Below, in pieces: positions 34,337 to 45,270 of a stretch of DNA of 64,000 bases. A program made the translations under genes and the position numbers. The notes beneath the pieces are model-generated. The model was not told where the DNA came from, did not search any database, and saw only the letters and a list, made by a program, of their open reading frames with translations. Position 1 is the first letter of the stretch, and every line of letters begins with the position of its first letter. This DNA is from Cephalotus follicularis (lineage: Eukaryota > Streptophyta > Magnoliopsida > Oxalidales > Cephalotaceae). The stretch covers positions 141,242-205,241 of the forward strand of contig BDDD01001774.1 in NCBI GenBank assembly GCA_001972305.1, given 5' to 3'.

Positions 34337-34475
34337 AAGCGTCGACAGTTTATACTTAGGCGTCGACGGTTTCGCTGTATAAAAGGACAAAGCATCGAGC
34401 AAGGAGTCGACTGTCCACAGCACAAAATAACACAAAGCGGCGACGCTCAAGGAATAAGCGTCGACGGTTTGCGTC
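34337..34475. repeat. TCGA-palindrome array, GCGTCGACGC flavour, in solo LTR-5 (first)
   Basis: AAAGCGTCGACAGTTT, GGCGTCGACGGTTT, GCATCGAGC, AGTCGACTGT and AAGCGTCGACGGTTT units recur at roughly 20-bp steps or multiples. One AGTCGACTGT unit makes this one of the few arrays with a mixed unit. Confidence 0.8.
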
Positions 34476-35217
34476 GGACACAGAATTCCAGTTGCAGAAA
34501 ATAGTTTCAAATCCATGGTCACATCTGATTTTTCTTAAACACAAAGCATAATTACTGACATGCAGGTTCTTAAGACGTTATTTTTAAGTTCAAAACGCCA
34601 GATATACATATGATTACATACAAAAAGTAAAACACATTTTGAAACATAATTTTAAAGAAAATAAACAGTTTATGCAAACATAACTACAATACGAATTTTT
34701 CTGTGTATAAATTCGAAAATCAGTGATATATATATGTCCATAACATGAATTCGTTGCTTTAAACACCGGTGTATCAATTCAAACATGTAAAGATAAGAAA
34801 TACATAATGAATTCAAACAGCAGAAATTTATTTCAACACGCCACTAAAAACATGATCAAAACGAATTCTAGCATGTTTGCAATTGAAACTAACAGTTGAT
34901 ACATAAACTACATAATACATACTACAACTTTCGTTTAGAAATTACCTTCAAAAGACGTCAAAAACGATGCAGAAAAGGGCTTGCAAAGTTGCTGTTCGTG
35001 TTTGATAAAAATGTGCAGATGGTTTTCTTTCAAAATAATACTTAGATTTTTAAAACCAGAAAAACGAGTAAAATTAATGATAAAATCATGCAACTAATAC
35101 GTTTCCTTTTCTTGCAGGTTCGGTTTCGAACAAAGAAGGAAAAATCAGATCAGCAAAAATGGCAAAAACCCTTTTTCCCTAAACAGCCCACCGTCCAAAC
35201 TAGTATGGAAAGCCGAC

Positions 35218-35358
35218 CAAAGGGTCGACAGTTTACTTAAAGCGTCGATGGTTGAACACTTAAATACAAAACGCGTCAATGTCACACGTTTAAGCGTCAA
35301 TGTGTCACACAGCACCCAAAGCGTCGGTGGTTCTAATAAGGGCATCGGCGCTTTATGC
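35218..35358. repeat. TCGA-palindrome array, GCGTCGACGC flavour, in solo LTR-5 (second)
   Basis: Decayed units AGGGTCGACAGTTT, AAAGCGTCGATGGTT, ACGCGTCAATGTC and AAGCGTCGGTGGTTC recur. Few are still exact palindromes. Confidence 0.7.
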
Positions 35359-35481
35359 CCAGAAAACAAAAATAAAGGAATTTCAAGCTGAGAATCAAAG
35401 CGTTCACAAACCATAGCATATATCAAAAGGTTTAAACCCAACAATAAACATGTAAGCATAGAAACAGGATATTACAATGAC

Positions 35482-35655
35482 GACGCCGGCAAGTGAACGA
35501 CGCAGGTCCTCCACTGCCAATGGTAAGCTCCTTCCTTCTCCTCTCTTTCTTTTCTTTCCTCTGTCGCCCGACGCCAAGCCACTGTCGCGCGTTGCCGAGC
35601 GTTCCGCCGCCGGCTAGCGTCGTGGGAAGGTCCGGTCTTCACCTAGGACGCTGGC
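35482..35655 (+). mobile_element. LTR-F, continued
   Basis: GC-rich sequence (CTCTGTCGCCCGACGCC, GTTCCGCCGCCGGCTAGC) continues LTR-F to the right of solo LTR-5. It is cut at 35655 by the Copia-G LTR, and its remainder is not found to the right of the Copia pair. Confidence 0.6.
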
Positions 35656-36794
35656 TGTTGACATTTATGTCTCAATCCTAAGTTTTGATGATAACATATT
35701 TGTATTTGACAAAGTTTCTTGATGTGCAAGAAAGATAAAAGATAAACAAACCAGCAAGAATAATGCAGAAAACTGCCCAGACCATCGACGCCTAAAATTA
35801 AAGCGTCTGCGCTTTGACTGACTGTCGAGACAAGAACAAAGCGTCTACCGGTGAAGCACTTGGAGAATTGGGCATAACACTCAAACCGTCGACGCTCAAA
35901 TTCAAGCGTCTGCGCTTTGAGGCACAAAGCGCATGCGCTTAGTGCAAAGCGCCTGCCGTCTCAGGCAGAGAAGAAATGGCAATTAAAATGTGCCTAAGCG
36001 TCGACGCCCACAGACTAAGCGTCAGCGCTTTATCTGGCGGTCGACACCACAATTGAACGCCTGCGCTTTAAGCCGAGAATTCAAATTTGAGATCCCCAAC
36101 GGTCACATGACCGTCGACGCTTTGTGGGAGTCCGTTGACACTTTGATCGACTGCAACAATTTCTGACAGATTTCAGTGGACATTCCATTAAGGAATTAAT
36201 CCTAAACTAATCCCAACGGATCTATGAGACAAGAAGCTATATATAGATGAAAGTTTCTGAAGAATGTAGAGAGAACAACACAAGCAAATCAAGCATACAA
36301 ACATCATTCAAAGAAATCTCACTCAAGGCATTCAAATCAAAGAGCTCAATCAAAAGTCTTATTTTTACATTCTAAGCCAATTCTTGTTCTCACTGTTTTG
36401 AGCAATCCTATCTTGTAAAATCCAACCTTGTGAGAGGTTTAGTTACAAACACAAACTCTTTACACTTTGATTTTAATAGGGGAGTGAACCCTAGAAAATT
36501 TGGGGAGTGAACCCAAAGTGAGTTGTAAGTGATTGAGGTCAATCACCAAGGTGTAACCGAATAGCACCCGTAATTGTATTCAGAGAACTAGTGGAAACTC
36601 AAGGAGATCCTTGGGAAAAGTGGACGTAGGCAAGAGTTTGGCCGAACCACTCTAAACTAGTGTTTGCATATTTCTTAACTCTATCTCTTTACATTTTGTT
36701 TATATTGTGATTGCTTATTGTTTTAGTTCATTGCGAAAAAGTTTAGATTATTTTTAGAAACTACAATTCACCCCCCCCTCTTGTAGTATATTCA
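35656..36794 (+). mobile_element. Copia-G 5' LTR (about 1139 bp)
   Basis: It begins TGTTGACATTTATGTCTC and ends near GTATATTCA, two bases before the primer site. The start resembles the Copia-H fragment (43550-43635) and the LTR starting at 63839. The last third shares the block TGGACGTAGGC...TTTGGCCGAACCACT with the Copia-1 LTR. A palindrome array fills 35785-36150. Confidence 0.88.
35785..36150. repeat. TCGA-palindrome array, GCGTCGACGC flavour, in the Copia-G LTR
   Basis: Units such as CATCGACGCC, AAAGCGTCTGCGCTTTG, CCGTCGACGCTC, AGCGTCGACGCCC and CCGTCGACGCTTTG run through the LTR. Many have TCTGCG in place of TCGACG, a symmetric-arm variant not seen in the other arrays. The place within the LTR is that of the CAGTCGACTG array of Copia-1, but the flavour differs. 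Confidence 0.88.
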
Positions 36795-36796
36795 AT

Positions 36797-36808
36797 TGGT
36801 ATCAGAGA
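36797..36808 (+). other. Primer-binding site of Copia-G
   Basis: TGGTATCAGAGA lies two bases after the LTR and matches the complement of the initiator-Met tRNA 3' end in eleven of twelve bases. Confidence 0.88.
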
Positions 36809-36858
36809 CAAAGGCTTATAATTCTTAATTTTTAGAGCCTTTAACGATCCTAGACAAT

Positions 36859-37953
36859 ATGAACTCAAACATGGGAGAAAGCCAAAACATCTCCAAACCC
36901 CCTTTCTTCGATGGCAATAACTATAGCCATTGGAAGGCCAAGATGACTATTTTCATTCAATCCCTTGACTATAATCTTTGGGACCTCATAGTTGATGGTC
37001 CTAATCTCCCCACCATTACACTTGAGAATGGGGAAGTTGTTTCCAAACCTAGGAACCTATATGATGACAACGATAGGAAACGTGTCCAAATAAATGCTAA
37101 GGCCAAGCATATTATTATTCGTGCTATTAATTAAAATGATTTTAATAGAATTTCATCTTGCATTTCCGCCAAGGAAATGTGGGATAGACTTGAGGTCACC
37201 TACGAAGGGACCAACCAAGTCAAAGAGGCCAAAGTTAGCATGCTTGTTCATGAGTATGAGATGTTTACAATGAATGAGAATGAGGATATAAAATCTATGT
37301 TTTCTAGATTTACCAACATTATAAATGCTTTACAAGCTTTGGATAAGACATATTCTAATAGTGAAATGGTAAGGAAAATCCTTAGGTGCTTGCCAAGATC
37401 GTGGATGCCAAAGGTCACCGCAATTGAGGAAGCAAAGAACCTCAATGTTCTTGCATTGGAAGATCTTCTTGGGTCATTGATGACTCATCATGCCTATTCC
37501 GATGCCGACTATGGTGGTTGCAAGCTAGATAGAATGAGCACTAGTGGCACTTGCCAATTTCTAGGAAATTCTTTAGTGTCTTGGTTCTCCAAGAAACAAA
37601 ATAGTGTTGCTCTATCAACCACCGAAGCCGAATATGTAGCGGCCGAAAGTTGTTGTGCACAAGTATTGTGGCTTAAGCAACAACTTTGTGATTTCGGCAT
37701 TAGCATTAGCAGTGTATGTATAAAATGTGATAATACTAGTGCTATAAATTTGAGTAGAAATCCCGTTCAACACTCTAAGTCTAAGCATATTGAAATTAGA
37801 CATCATTTTCTTAGAGATCATGTTGAAAAGGGTGATATTTTCCTTGAATATGTTGACACTTTGAACCAAGTTGCAGATATATTCACGAAGCCGCTGGACA
37901 ATGAAAGATTCTGCACTTTGCGGAGAGATTTAGGTATGCAAAATCCTTCCTAA
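36859..37953 (+). pseudogene. Copia-G gag fused in frame to RNase H
   Basis: The start MNSNMGESQNISKPP leads into a Copia gag (FDGNNYSHWKAKM, YNLWDLIVDGP, AKEMWDRLEVTYEGT, MVRKILRCLPRSWMPKVTAI). A single TAA at 37132-37134 interrupts it. After LLGSLMTH the frame passes directly into HAYSDADYGGCKLDRM, the RNase H of pol, and runs on to NERFCTLRRDLGMQNPS and a stop at 37953. Zinc knuckle, protease, integrase and reverse transcriptase are all missing, a deletion of several kb that kept the frame. From 37177 the fused product is still open for 258 codons. Confidence 0.92.
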
Positions 37954-38168
37954 CTCATTATATGTGTAATTGTGATGCTTTATGAATTTTTGATTGAATT
38001 GATTGAAAAATGTTTTCAAAATTCATCGTGCATTTAAACATTGAGTTTACAACTCAATGACATAAATTAGCTCATGTACCTGGGTTGCTATTAGTCCATA
38101 ATAGTTAACCAAAGGTTTACAAATCAACTTGGATTGGAATTTTCTGCACTTTCTTTTTCTACAGAAAA

Positions 38169-38240
38169 CAGCCGACTGGACAACTTGTCCAGTCGACTGC
38201 CTGCCATCCAGTCGACTGGCATTAGTGGCCCAGTCGACTG
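38169..38240. repeat. TCGA-palindrome array, CAGTCGACTG flavour (4 units)
   Basis: Units start at 38169, 38190, 38209 and 38231, the counterpart of 1673-1744 in Copia-1. Spacers have diverged between the two copies while the palindromes are almost unchanged. Confidence 0.9.
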
Positions 38241-38354
38241 GACTTGCGGGAATCAGGTTTTTAAAACCCGAATCCCTTCTGTTTTTATCACTTCTCTCAA
38301 ATTTTAAAACGCCCAAAAACCCTAAATACTCTCAATCCGAACCTGCATTTGATC

Positions 38355-39497
38355 ATGGCACCAAAGAGACAAAGGGGAACGACTTCTAGGCAACCAAGGG
38401 GCTCACAAGCGGAGTTAGACTACGACAATACACTATTTCTCTCCAAAGAGAAAGAGATGAGGTATAACTCAATTTTTAGCTCCGTTAAGTTACATTTTGA
38501 GAAATGGTTATCTAGGGATGTTCTTATTAGCAATCTAGCCATTGTCATGACTTGGTTAGAAACTATGGGTTGGTTTGATTACCTTTGCTCATCTCATGTC
38601 ATATACCCTAGATTAGTGAAGTTGTTTTATGCTAATTTAGAGTCTTCCACCACTTCCATTGCAAATTCCTTTGTTTTAGGCACTCCTATATCAATTACTC
38701 CTGATTTGATAGTCGAAACCTTAGGAATTCCTAATGCCGGCATTACTCATTTTAATGACATTGGAAAAACAGAGGCCCTAGGAATTTGTTTAGAACAACC
38801 AAATGTCAATCCTCTTATGAATGTGACTAGTAGTCATTTGCCTATTGCCACTAGGATCATTCTACTACTTGTAACAAACACATTTCTCCCAAGAGAAGGC
38901 TCGCACACTCTTCCTTCCGAGCGAGGCCTTAAATTCGTTGCATGTGTCAAGAATGGAACTCAAATAAACCTTCCTTACCTCATTGTCAACCACTTGTTGT
39001 CCAGACCAAATCACACTCCTTATCCTATGCTTCTCAGTAGGATCATTATGGTTGTCCTTGCATCACTTAACATTGATATTCCTAATGATGAGCAATGTGT
39101 CAAACCATCCCATAAGTAGTTGGTGAATAAGGCAGGGCTTAGACTTTGTAACATTAGATTTGAGGATGGTGAGTGGGTCAAGTTACAAGGCGGGGGTAGA
39201 GAGCAAATGAGAGAGCAAGCCAATGTAAGAGCAGGAGATGATGAGGATGATACTCAGCAGTTTGAGGTGCGTCCGAGTGTTGGCCCGAGCAGCAACAGCA
39301 GCAGGCCTACCCTGGAGTCACTTCAAGCTAGGATGGATCTTGCTCAAGCCGACATCGAATATCTCAAAGGGCAAATGAACCAGTTCAGTGAAGTTCAAGC
39401 CAATATCCTTCAGGGTCAAGCCGATCTCCTTCAGGGACAAGCAAATATCATCCAGATGTTTCAAAATGCATTCCCACAGCACCCTCCTCCCTCTTGA
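38355..39497 (+). pseudogene. Copia-G env-position ORF, one stop
   Basis: The frame MAPKRQRGTTSRQPRGSQAELDY runs to FPQHPPPS at 39497 with only one stop, TAG at 39117-39119. It is the less damaged sister of 1858-2994. The region near residues 75-220 (FYANLESS, NSFVLGTPISITPDLIVETLGIPN, LPIATRIILLLVTNTFLP) looks like the putative plant transposon protein domain. The C-terminal third has repeated GQADLLQGQANIIQ heptads, probably a coiled coil. No transmembrane segment is evident, so I infer a non-envelope accessory protein of unknown job. Confidence 0.82.
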
Positions 39498-39784
39498 GCT
39501 ATATTTGCATCTCATGTGTTTTTATTGTATTTTCAAACTTTACTTATGTATTGTCTTTCTTCATTCAGTTTTTGAATTGTGTAAAAGATAATGTGGTTTA
39601 TGTACTTGAAGTTTTAAGTATTTAATGATAACATGCTTTGATCATTATTGTTTTGTGAATGTGGTTAATGAATGTGACGTTTTATGAGTTGAATTATAAT
39701 GTGCTTCAATTTTTATTGCTTGGTGTTGAATGAATGTGGTTTCTCTTATTGCATTGATCTTATTGATAAAATTGAATATGAATG

Positions 39785-39840
39785 CATATGTTGAGGGGGA
39801 GCTCTTCAATCCGTGCTTTGATTGAGGGGGAGCTTCTATA
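39785..39840. other. Purine-rich 3' end of Copia-G and junction with Copia-H
   Basis: Two GAGGGGGAGC motifs flank TCTTCAATCCGTGC, as at 3290-3312 in Copia-1. There the element continues to more purine tracts and an LTR. Here it stops, and sequence of the opposite-strand Copia-H follows at about 39841. Confidence 0.75.
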
Positions 39841-40022
39841 TATTCATACAACACAATTCATAAAACTGTATAAACATCATCTCATAAACATAATTTCATA
39901 AACACATAAACATTTCATTAATATCATAAATTCAAACTTTGTTCTTACAAAATTATAAATAAACACTTAGTTTCATTACAACACAACTAAAAACAAGAAA
40001 CAAAACAGAAACAACAACAAGA

Positions 40023-41339
40023 TCAGGCAGCAGGAGGAGGGGCATCGGAATCGGATTCGTCGCCCGAAGTCTCTTCACAACCATCAATAGTCTTGGAATC
40101 GGCAAGTTTTCGTTCCATTCTTTTGAGACGCCTCCTTACGACTTTTAGATCGTAGTAGATAGTGTCCTCGATGTCATCGAAATCGGAGCGAAACATCTCA
40201 TGATCTTTTTCCAAGCTAGTGAGCCGCGTGTTGACTTGCTCAAATTTCTCTTCAAGCAAAGCTTGCATAGAATCAAATTTTGAGCGCATGAACTCCATCA
40301 CCCTGTCAAGATCAGTAGAGGATGAGGTTCCTTGAGCTTGAGCCTGAGCAGGTGCAGCTTCTCCTTGAGCTTCCCAAGGAAGGTTCTCTTCTTGCTCTTC
40401 AATACCAATCCTTGGCCCTTGATCAACTTTGGGGCAATAAGTCCAAATCCCTTCTTGCTTTTTCCACCCCATCCGATTCAAAGTACTCTTGTTGTAAGTG
40501 TCCTCTTTCTTCAACTTTGTTGCGATCTCTCCTTCTAGCCGAATTTGACAATGTTGGAAGACTTTGGTAAGAATAGAGCCGAAAGGTAGAACAGATTTCT
40601 TTTGAGAGAATGCTCTAACCATAGTCTTGAGCATGAGGAGAGGAAAACAAAATTCAATTTTAGAAAGGATGCACCACATGAGAAAAACTTGCATCCGGAA
40701 CAACTTTGCATACCCTCCACCGGTGGGTAGAATTTGATGTACAATAAGATGGTGGAGAAGCCTATGGTCCACTGATAATCTATTGGTGGTCAGTGCCATA
40801 TTAGGATGAACATTTGGATCATTTGGGTACAAAAGAGACAAAATTTGGTCAGGGTGAAAACCCTCAACCTCCGGCCATTTTTTGTGTTCAAAAACATATA
40901 AACCGGTATGTGGAATGTGTAGAATAGAGGCTAGAATCCTAGCATCTAGATAAACTCTCTGCCCTTTGACAGAAGAGGAGAGTGCAAACTCCTCATTTGG
41001 GCTTGAAACCATTCGAAGGTTTGCGTAAAATTCCTTGACCAATTTTATGTAAAAAGGGTCAGAAATTTGTACAAGAGGAAGGAGATCGAGGTTATCTAAC
41101 CAAGAAACAAAAGAAAACTCAGAGAAACAGAAATCCAAATCGATATTTCTACCTCCCATAACTCTTTTATCAACAAAAATGACATTTCTCAAAGGGACTT
41201 GCTCTTCAGATTCGGAATCCGATTGGAGAGCAGGGTCGGGGGAATGCTCTCTAATCTCAAGCCTCTGCCTTTTAGCAGATTTCGGAGACTGAGAGGATGA
41301 AGCAGCCTTCTTTTTGGAAGCAAGTTTTGACCTAACCAT
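40023..41339 (-). CDS. Copia-H env-position protein, intact 438-codon ORF
   Basis: The frame is open from Met at 41339 (MVRSKLASKKKAASSS) to TGA at 40023. An earlier in-frame Met at 41387 is possible, but the basic MVRSK start resembles the MAPKRQR start of the sister ORFs. The N-terminus is basic with a likely nuclear signal (SAKRQRLEIRE). The middle (FYANLRM, VKGQRVYLDARILASILHIPHTG, NRLSVDHRLLHHLIVHQILP) looks like the putative plant transposon protein domain. A coiled-coil-like segment (MEFMRSKFDSMQALLEEKFEQVNTRL) and an acidic tail follow. It lies just after pol and is the only full-length retroelement ORF here. It is diverged from the Copia-1 and Copia-G versions. Function unknown. Confidence 0.78.
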   Translation of the reverse strand: MVRSKLASKKKAASSSQSPKSAKRQRLEIREHSPDPALQSDSESEEQVPLRNVIFVDKRVMGGRNIDLDFCFSEFSFVSWLDNLDLLPLVQISDPFYIKLVKEFYANLRMVSSPNEEFALSSSVKGQRVYLDARILASILHIPHTGLYVFEHKKWPEVEGFHPDQILSLLYPNDPNVHPNMALTTNRLSVDHRLLHHLIVHQILPTGGGYAKLFRMQVFLMWCILSKIEFCFPLLMLKTMVRAFSQKKSVLPFGSILTKVFQHCQIRLEGEIATKLKKEDTYNKSTLNRMGWKKQEGIWTYCPKVDQGPRIGIEEQEENLPWEAQGEAAPAQAQAQGTSSSTDLDRVMEFMRSKFDSMQALLEEKFEQVNTRLTSLEKDHEMFRSDFDDIEDTIYYDLKVVRRRLKRMERKLADSKTIDGCEETSGDESDSDAPPPAA

Positions 41340-41511
41340 TGTTACAAACAGTTGGTGAGCACAAAGAAAAAGCACAGAGAATGACACAAATAGACGGATT
41401 GGATGAGACGAAAAGAGTTTTTGAAGTCGGAGAAGGAATCAGAGAATGGTTTGCGACCGAATAGAACGATTTTTGACAGAAAAACAAAGAGAGTAGAAAT
41501 TTTCAGAAAAC

Positions 41512-43549
41512 TCAGAAATGGGTTAAAATGAGAAATGAGCATGAGATCGACGTTTTTATGAAGAAGTCGATTTCTGAGTAAAAGACGAAAATACGTTTCA
41601 CAGCAAATAAATGGGATTCTTTAGGATTGGATTGAAAACGGGCACACAAGCACACACTAAATAAAATATCGGGTCTACTTGCGGTTAAGTACAATAAAGA
41701 GCCTATCATACTTCTATAAAGCTTTTGATCGATACATTTACCTTGTTCATCCTTGTCAAGCTTTGTAGAGGTGCTCATAGGAGTCTTGCTTGTTTTAGCA
41801 TTTTCCATTCCAAACTTCTTGAGAATATCCTTTGTATATTTTGTTTGGTTGATGAAGATTCCATATTTGTTTTGTGTGACTTGTAGTCCAAGAAAATAGT
41901 TGAGCTCTCCCATTAAACTCATTTCAAATTCAGATTTCATTGTATTTGAAAATTCCTTGCATAAAGAGTCATTAGTAGATCCAAAGATAATATCATCAAC
42001 ATAAATTTGAACAATAAGTAGATCATTACCTTTAGACTTTGTAAAAAGAATGATATCGACATTTCCTTGTTTAAAATCATTTTCAATTAAAAAATTTGTC
42101 AATCTCTCATACCAAGCACGAGGGGCTTGTTTGAGTCCATATAAAGTTTTGTTTAACTTGAAAACATGATTTGGAAAGTGAGGATCCTCAAAACCTTGAG
42201 GTTGTTCAACATATACCTCTTCTTTGATAAAACCATTTAAAAATGCACTTTTCACATCCATTTGATATAATTTGAAATTATTAAAACATGCAAATGCAAG
42301 CAACAAACGAATGGATTCTAGTCTAGCAACCGGTGCATAAGTCTCATCATAATCTATTCCTTCTTCTTGTGAATAGCCTTGGGCGACTAGTCTAGCCTTA
42401 TTTCTAATAATGGTTCCTTGATCATCCATCTTGTTTCTAAAAACCCATTTGGTTCCTATAACTGAATGGTCCTTTGGTCTAGGTACTAAAAACCAAACTT
42501 TGTTTCTATCAAATTGGTTTAGCTCTTCTTGCATAGCTAAAATCCAATTTTCATCTTTTTCGGCTTCTACAAAGTTTTTGGGTTCTAGGTGAGAAAGGAA
42601 TGCAACATAGTTACAAGTGTTTGCTCTAGACCTAGTTCTAATACCTTGTTGAATGTCACCAATGATAGCATCATATGGGTGGTCTCTAACTACCTTATAA
42701 GTCTTATCTATAAGTTCTTTTTGGTAGCTATCCTTAATATCTATGTCCTCCGATGGTCCATGAAAATCTATACTATCATGCACATGTGTGGTAGGATCAT
42801 GTAACTCATCAAATACAACATGCATAGATTCTTCTACTAATAAAGTACGCTTATTGAAACATCTATAAGCTTTACTAGTGAGGGAGTAGCCAAGAAATAT
42901 ACCTTTGTCCGCTTTAGAATCGAACTTACCAAGTTGATCTTTTCCATTGTTGTGTATGAAGCATTTACATCCGAAGGCACGAAAGTAACTAATGTTAGGC
43001 TTTCTCTCCTTCCATGACTCGTATGGAGTCTTTTTAAGAATAGGCCTTATTGATGTTCTATTTAAAATATAGCATGCGGTGTTTGTGGCTTCGGCCCAAA
43101 AATATTTTGGAAGATCATTTTCACAAAGTATTGTTCTAGTCATTTCTTCTAAAGTTCTATTTCTCCTTTCAACAACTTCATTTTGTTGAGGAGTCCTAGG
43201 GGTTGAAAATTCATGTTTAAAACCATTTTTAATGCAATAATCATCAAAAATATTATTTTTGAATTCTTTGCCATGGTCACTTCTAATTTTCAAAATTGAA
43301 AGCCCTTTTTCTTTTTGAACAATTTTACAAAAGTTGGCAAAGAAAGTAAAAGTTTCACTTTTATGAGCTAAAAAATAAACTCATGTGTACCTAGTGTAGT
43401 CGTCAACAATAACATAGGCATAAGATTTACCTCCTAAGCTTCTTATGTTTATTGGTCCAAAAAGGTCCATATGGAGTAGTTCGAGTGGCCTAGAAGTTGT
43501 GACAATGTTGATGGATTTAAAATTTGCTCTTATTTGCTTTTTGGTATTG
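41512..43549 (-). pseudogene. Copia-H pol remnant (integrase and reverse transcriptase)
   Basis: On the minus strand the frame begins inside integrase (INIVTTSRPLELLHMDLFGP, VDDYTRYT then a stop in place of Trp near 43380). It is then open for 593 codons: IRSDHGKEFKNNIF, PRTPQQNEVVERRNRTLEEM, then RT with GTKWVFRNK, LVAQGYSQEEGIDYDETYAPVARLE, MDVKSAFLNGF and an intact YVDDIIFGSTN. After NPKESHLFAVKRIF it runs into unrelated sequence, so RNase H is deleted. Gag and protease are absent, because the first 86 bp of the LTR are joined directly to integrase. Catalytic residues of integrase and RT that remain look intact. Confidence 0.92.
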
Positions 43550-43635
43550 AACTTGTAATTTCTTGCACATCAAGTAAACTTGTCAAATGCAAATATGTTA
43601 TCATCAAAACTAAGATTGAGACTAAATCGTCAACA
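43550..43635 (-). mobile_element. Copia-H 5' LTR, 86-bp fragment
   Basis: On the minus strand it begins TGTTGACGATTTAGTCTC at 43635 and matches the LTR start at 63839 closely and that at 35656 less closely. It ends at a direct join to integrase. The flanking bases AGTGG do not match those left of Copia-G (CTGGC), so no single insertion explains the pair. Confidence 0.85.
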
Positions 43636-43747
43636 AGTGGAGCGCACCTGGGAGCACGAGGATGAAAAGAGAGAGAGATATCCCTTCCTTTTTGATCGAC
43701 CGATTGACTGTTCAATCTGGGGACCAGATTCTTTTAAGGAGGGGAAA
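43636..43747 (+). pseudogene. Gypsy-A pol C-terminus (chromodomain tail) and polypurine tract
   Basis: VERTWEHEDEKRERYPFLFD is the conserved end of a chromovirus integrase. TTTTAAGGAGGGGAAA just before the LTR at 43748 serves as polypurine tract. The rest of pol was lost where the Copia-H LTR sits. No stop precedes the LTR in this frame. Confidence 0.82.
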
Positions 43748-44449
43748 TGTGACGACCCGAATTCCCTTTTTGTACTGTTCATGCATACTTTGCACCGTAT
43801 TATACTGTATTGAATTGTATTGAACTGTATTGTATTGTACTAGCTTGAAATAAGTATATACCTATTGGCACGTATGCATGTATAGTCGGGATTTTGGACT
43901 AAGTACCGAAGAGATGGTGAATTGACTATATAAGTCAATTTCTCACCCTTTTCTCTCATTTTCTTTCTATCTTCCTCTCTCTCTACACTTCTCCTCTCTC
44001 CCTAGATGAGTAATCTCCATAGCAGCTCTGGATTGGCCTTCTCCATCAACAAAGATAGCATTTGCAAGTTGTAGCATACCAATTGAACAAGAAAAGAGAG
44101 TGGGCTTTTGGGAATCTCCGGCTTTGATCGATTGTTTGTTCAACCGTTAAAGCTGCTATAATAGGTAGGACTTTTTACTTGAATTACCTACAGCTTGTAT
44201 GGATTGATTGATTGAATTGCATGATTAAATGAGTGTATTGAGTGAAATTGTAGGTTTTAGGGTTTTTATTAAATCCTTAGCCAAATTGATATAGAAAATG
44301 ATAGAATTTGTAAATTGAAGGTAGTAACTCATTTTACCAACCTTAAATGATTGATTTCAACACTTGGTTTTCAAAGAATGGGTTTTAATGGGTTTTTGAC
44401 CTGAGATTTGGCTATTTTTCTGTATAAAATCGACCCTGCCCAGCAAAGA

Positions 44450-44780
44450 CATCGATCCCCAGCCCATGGACATCGATGTCTTTTGCTTGAAATGCAGCAT
44501 CATTGATTTCTGCAGCAAAGACATCAATGTCTTTCAAAGACATCGACGCCTTTTCCCAGGATTTCTCTTCTTTGAAGAAGACATCGATGCACATTCCCAA
44601 GCCATTTTGGATGAAACGCGTCGACGCCTTTGTCCAAGGACATCGACGTCCTTAAGCCAGATCTCTATACAAATAGAGAAAGACATCGATGCCTTTCAAA
44701 GACAGCGATGTCCTTCTACAATTTTAAAGAAATGTCTTGAAATGCATCGATGTCTTTCGCCAAAGACATCGACGCCTACA
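44450..44780. repeat. TCGA-palindrome array, GACATCGATGTC flavour, in the Gypsy-A LTR
   Basis: Centres begin at about 44452, 44473, 44503, 44524, 44543, 44584, 44621, 44643, 44686 and 44705. Steps are 19-22 bp or close to twice that, with one of 30. Units such as GGACATCGATGTCTTTT and AAAGACATCGACGCCTTTT have lost symmetry at one or two places. Confidence 0.88.
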
Positions 44781-45270
44781 GTGCAGATTGGGAATTAAAC
44801 TGTTTTAAAGCTGATTTTCAACTCCTTTTCACATCGCTGCTTGACCGGAGCCTCACTTGAGGTATTCAAGCGTTGAAACACAGTTTTTCTACGATTTTCA
44901 AAGATTGGATTGATAAATTTATAGAGTGACAGAGTGAGCCATAGGCGACGATCCAGTGACTTTCATCAACCGGATAGATATTTCTTCCTATCTCGTTGAT
45001 TCGATTGTCACCGTCTATTGGCTACTGATTGATTGATTGAGCCATAAGTGTTGTGAGTCTAAGTTCGGAACGTTGGACGCTCATTCCCATTTCTCCATCA
45101 AACATCACCACTTATCGGCATTTGTGCTGACAGACAGATTGATTTTATTGTATGAATCCTATAGAGCGACCTTATGATTCGTATAGGCATATTAGGCTCT
45201 CGACTCTGTCCACCTATTTCGTCGATCATCTCATTTATTGTATTGACTGATCCCTTACGGTCGAGTTTAC

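Larger units (their letters stand above)
32906..35476 (-). mobile_element. Solo LTR-5 (minus) inside LTR-F
   Basis: Read on the minus strand it starts TGTAATATCCTGTTTC at 35476 and ends GGGGTGTTACA at 32906. ATGAC stands on both sides (32901-32905 and 35477-35481), an exact 5-bp target duplication. The 2571-bp LTR carries the shared block CTGAGGTTTGCTCAGCCGCG on its own strand (33280-33299) and two palindrome arrays. Confidence 0.93.
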
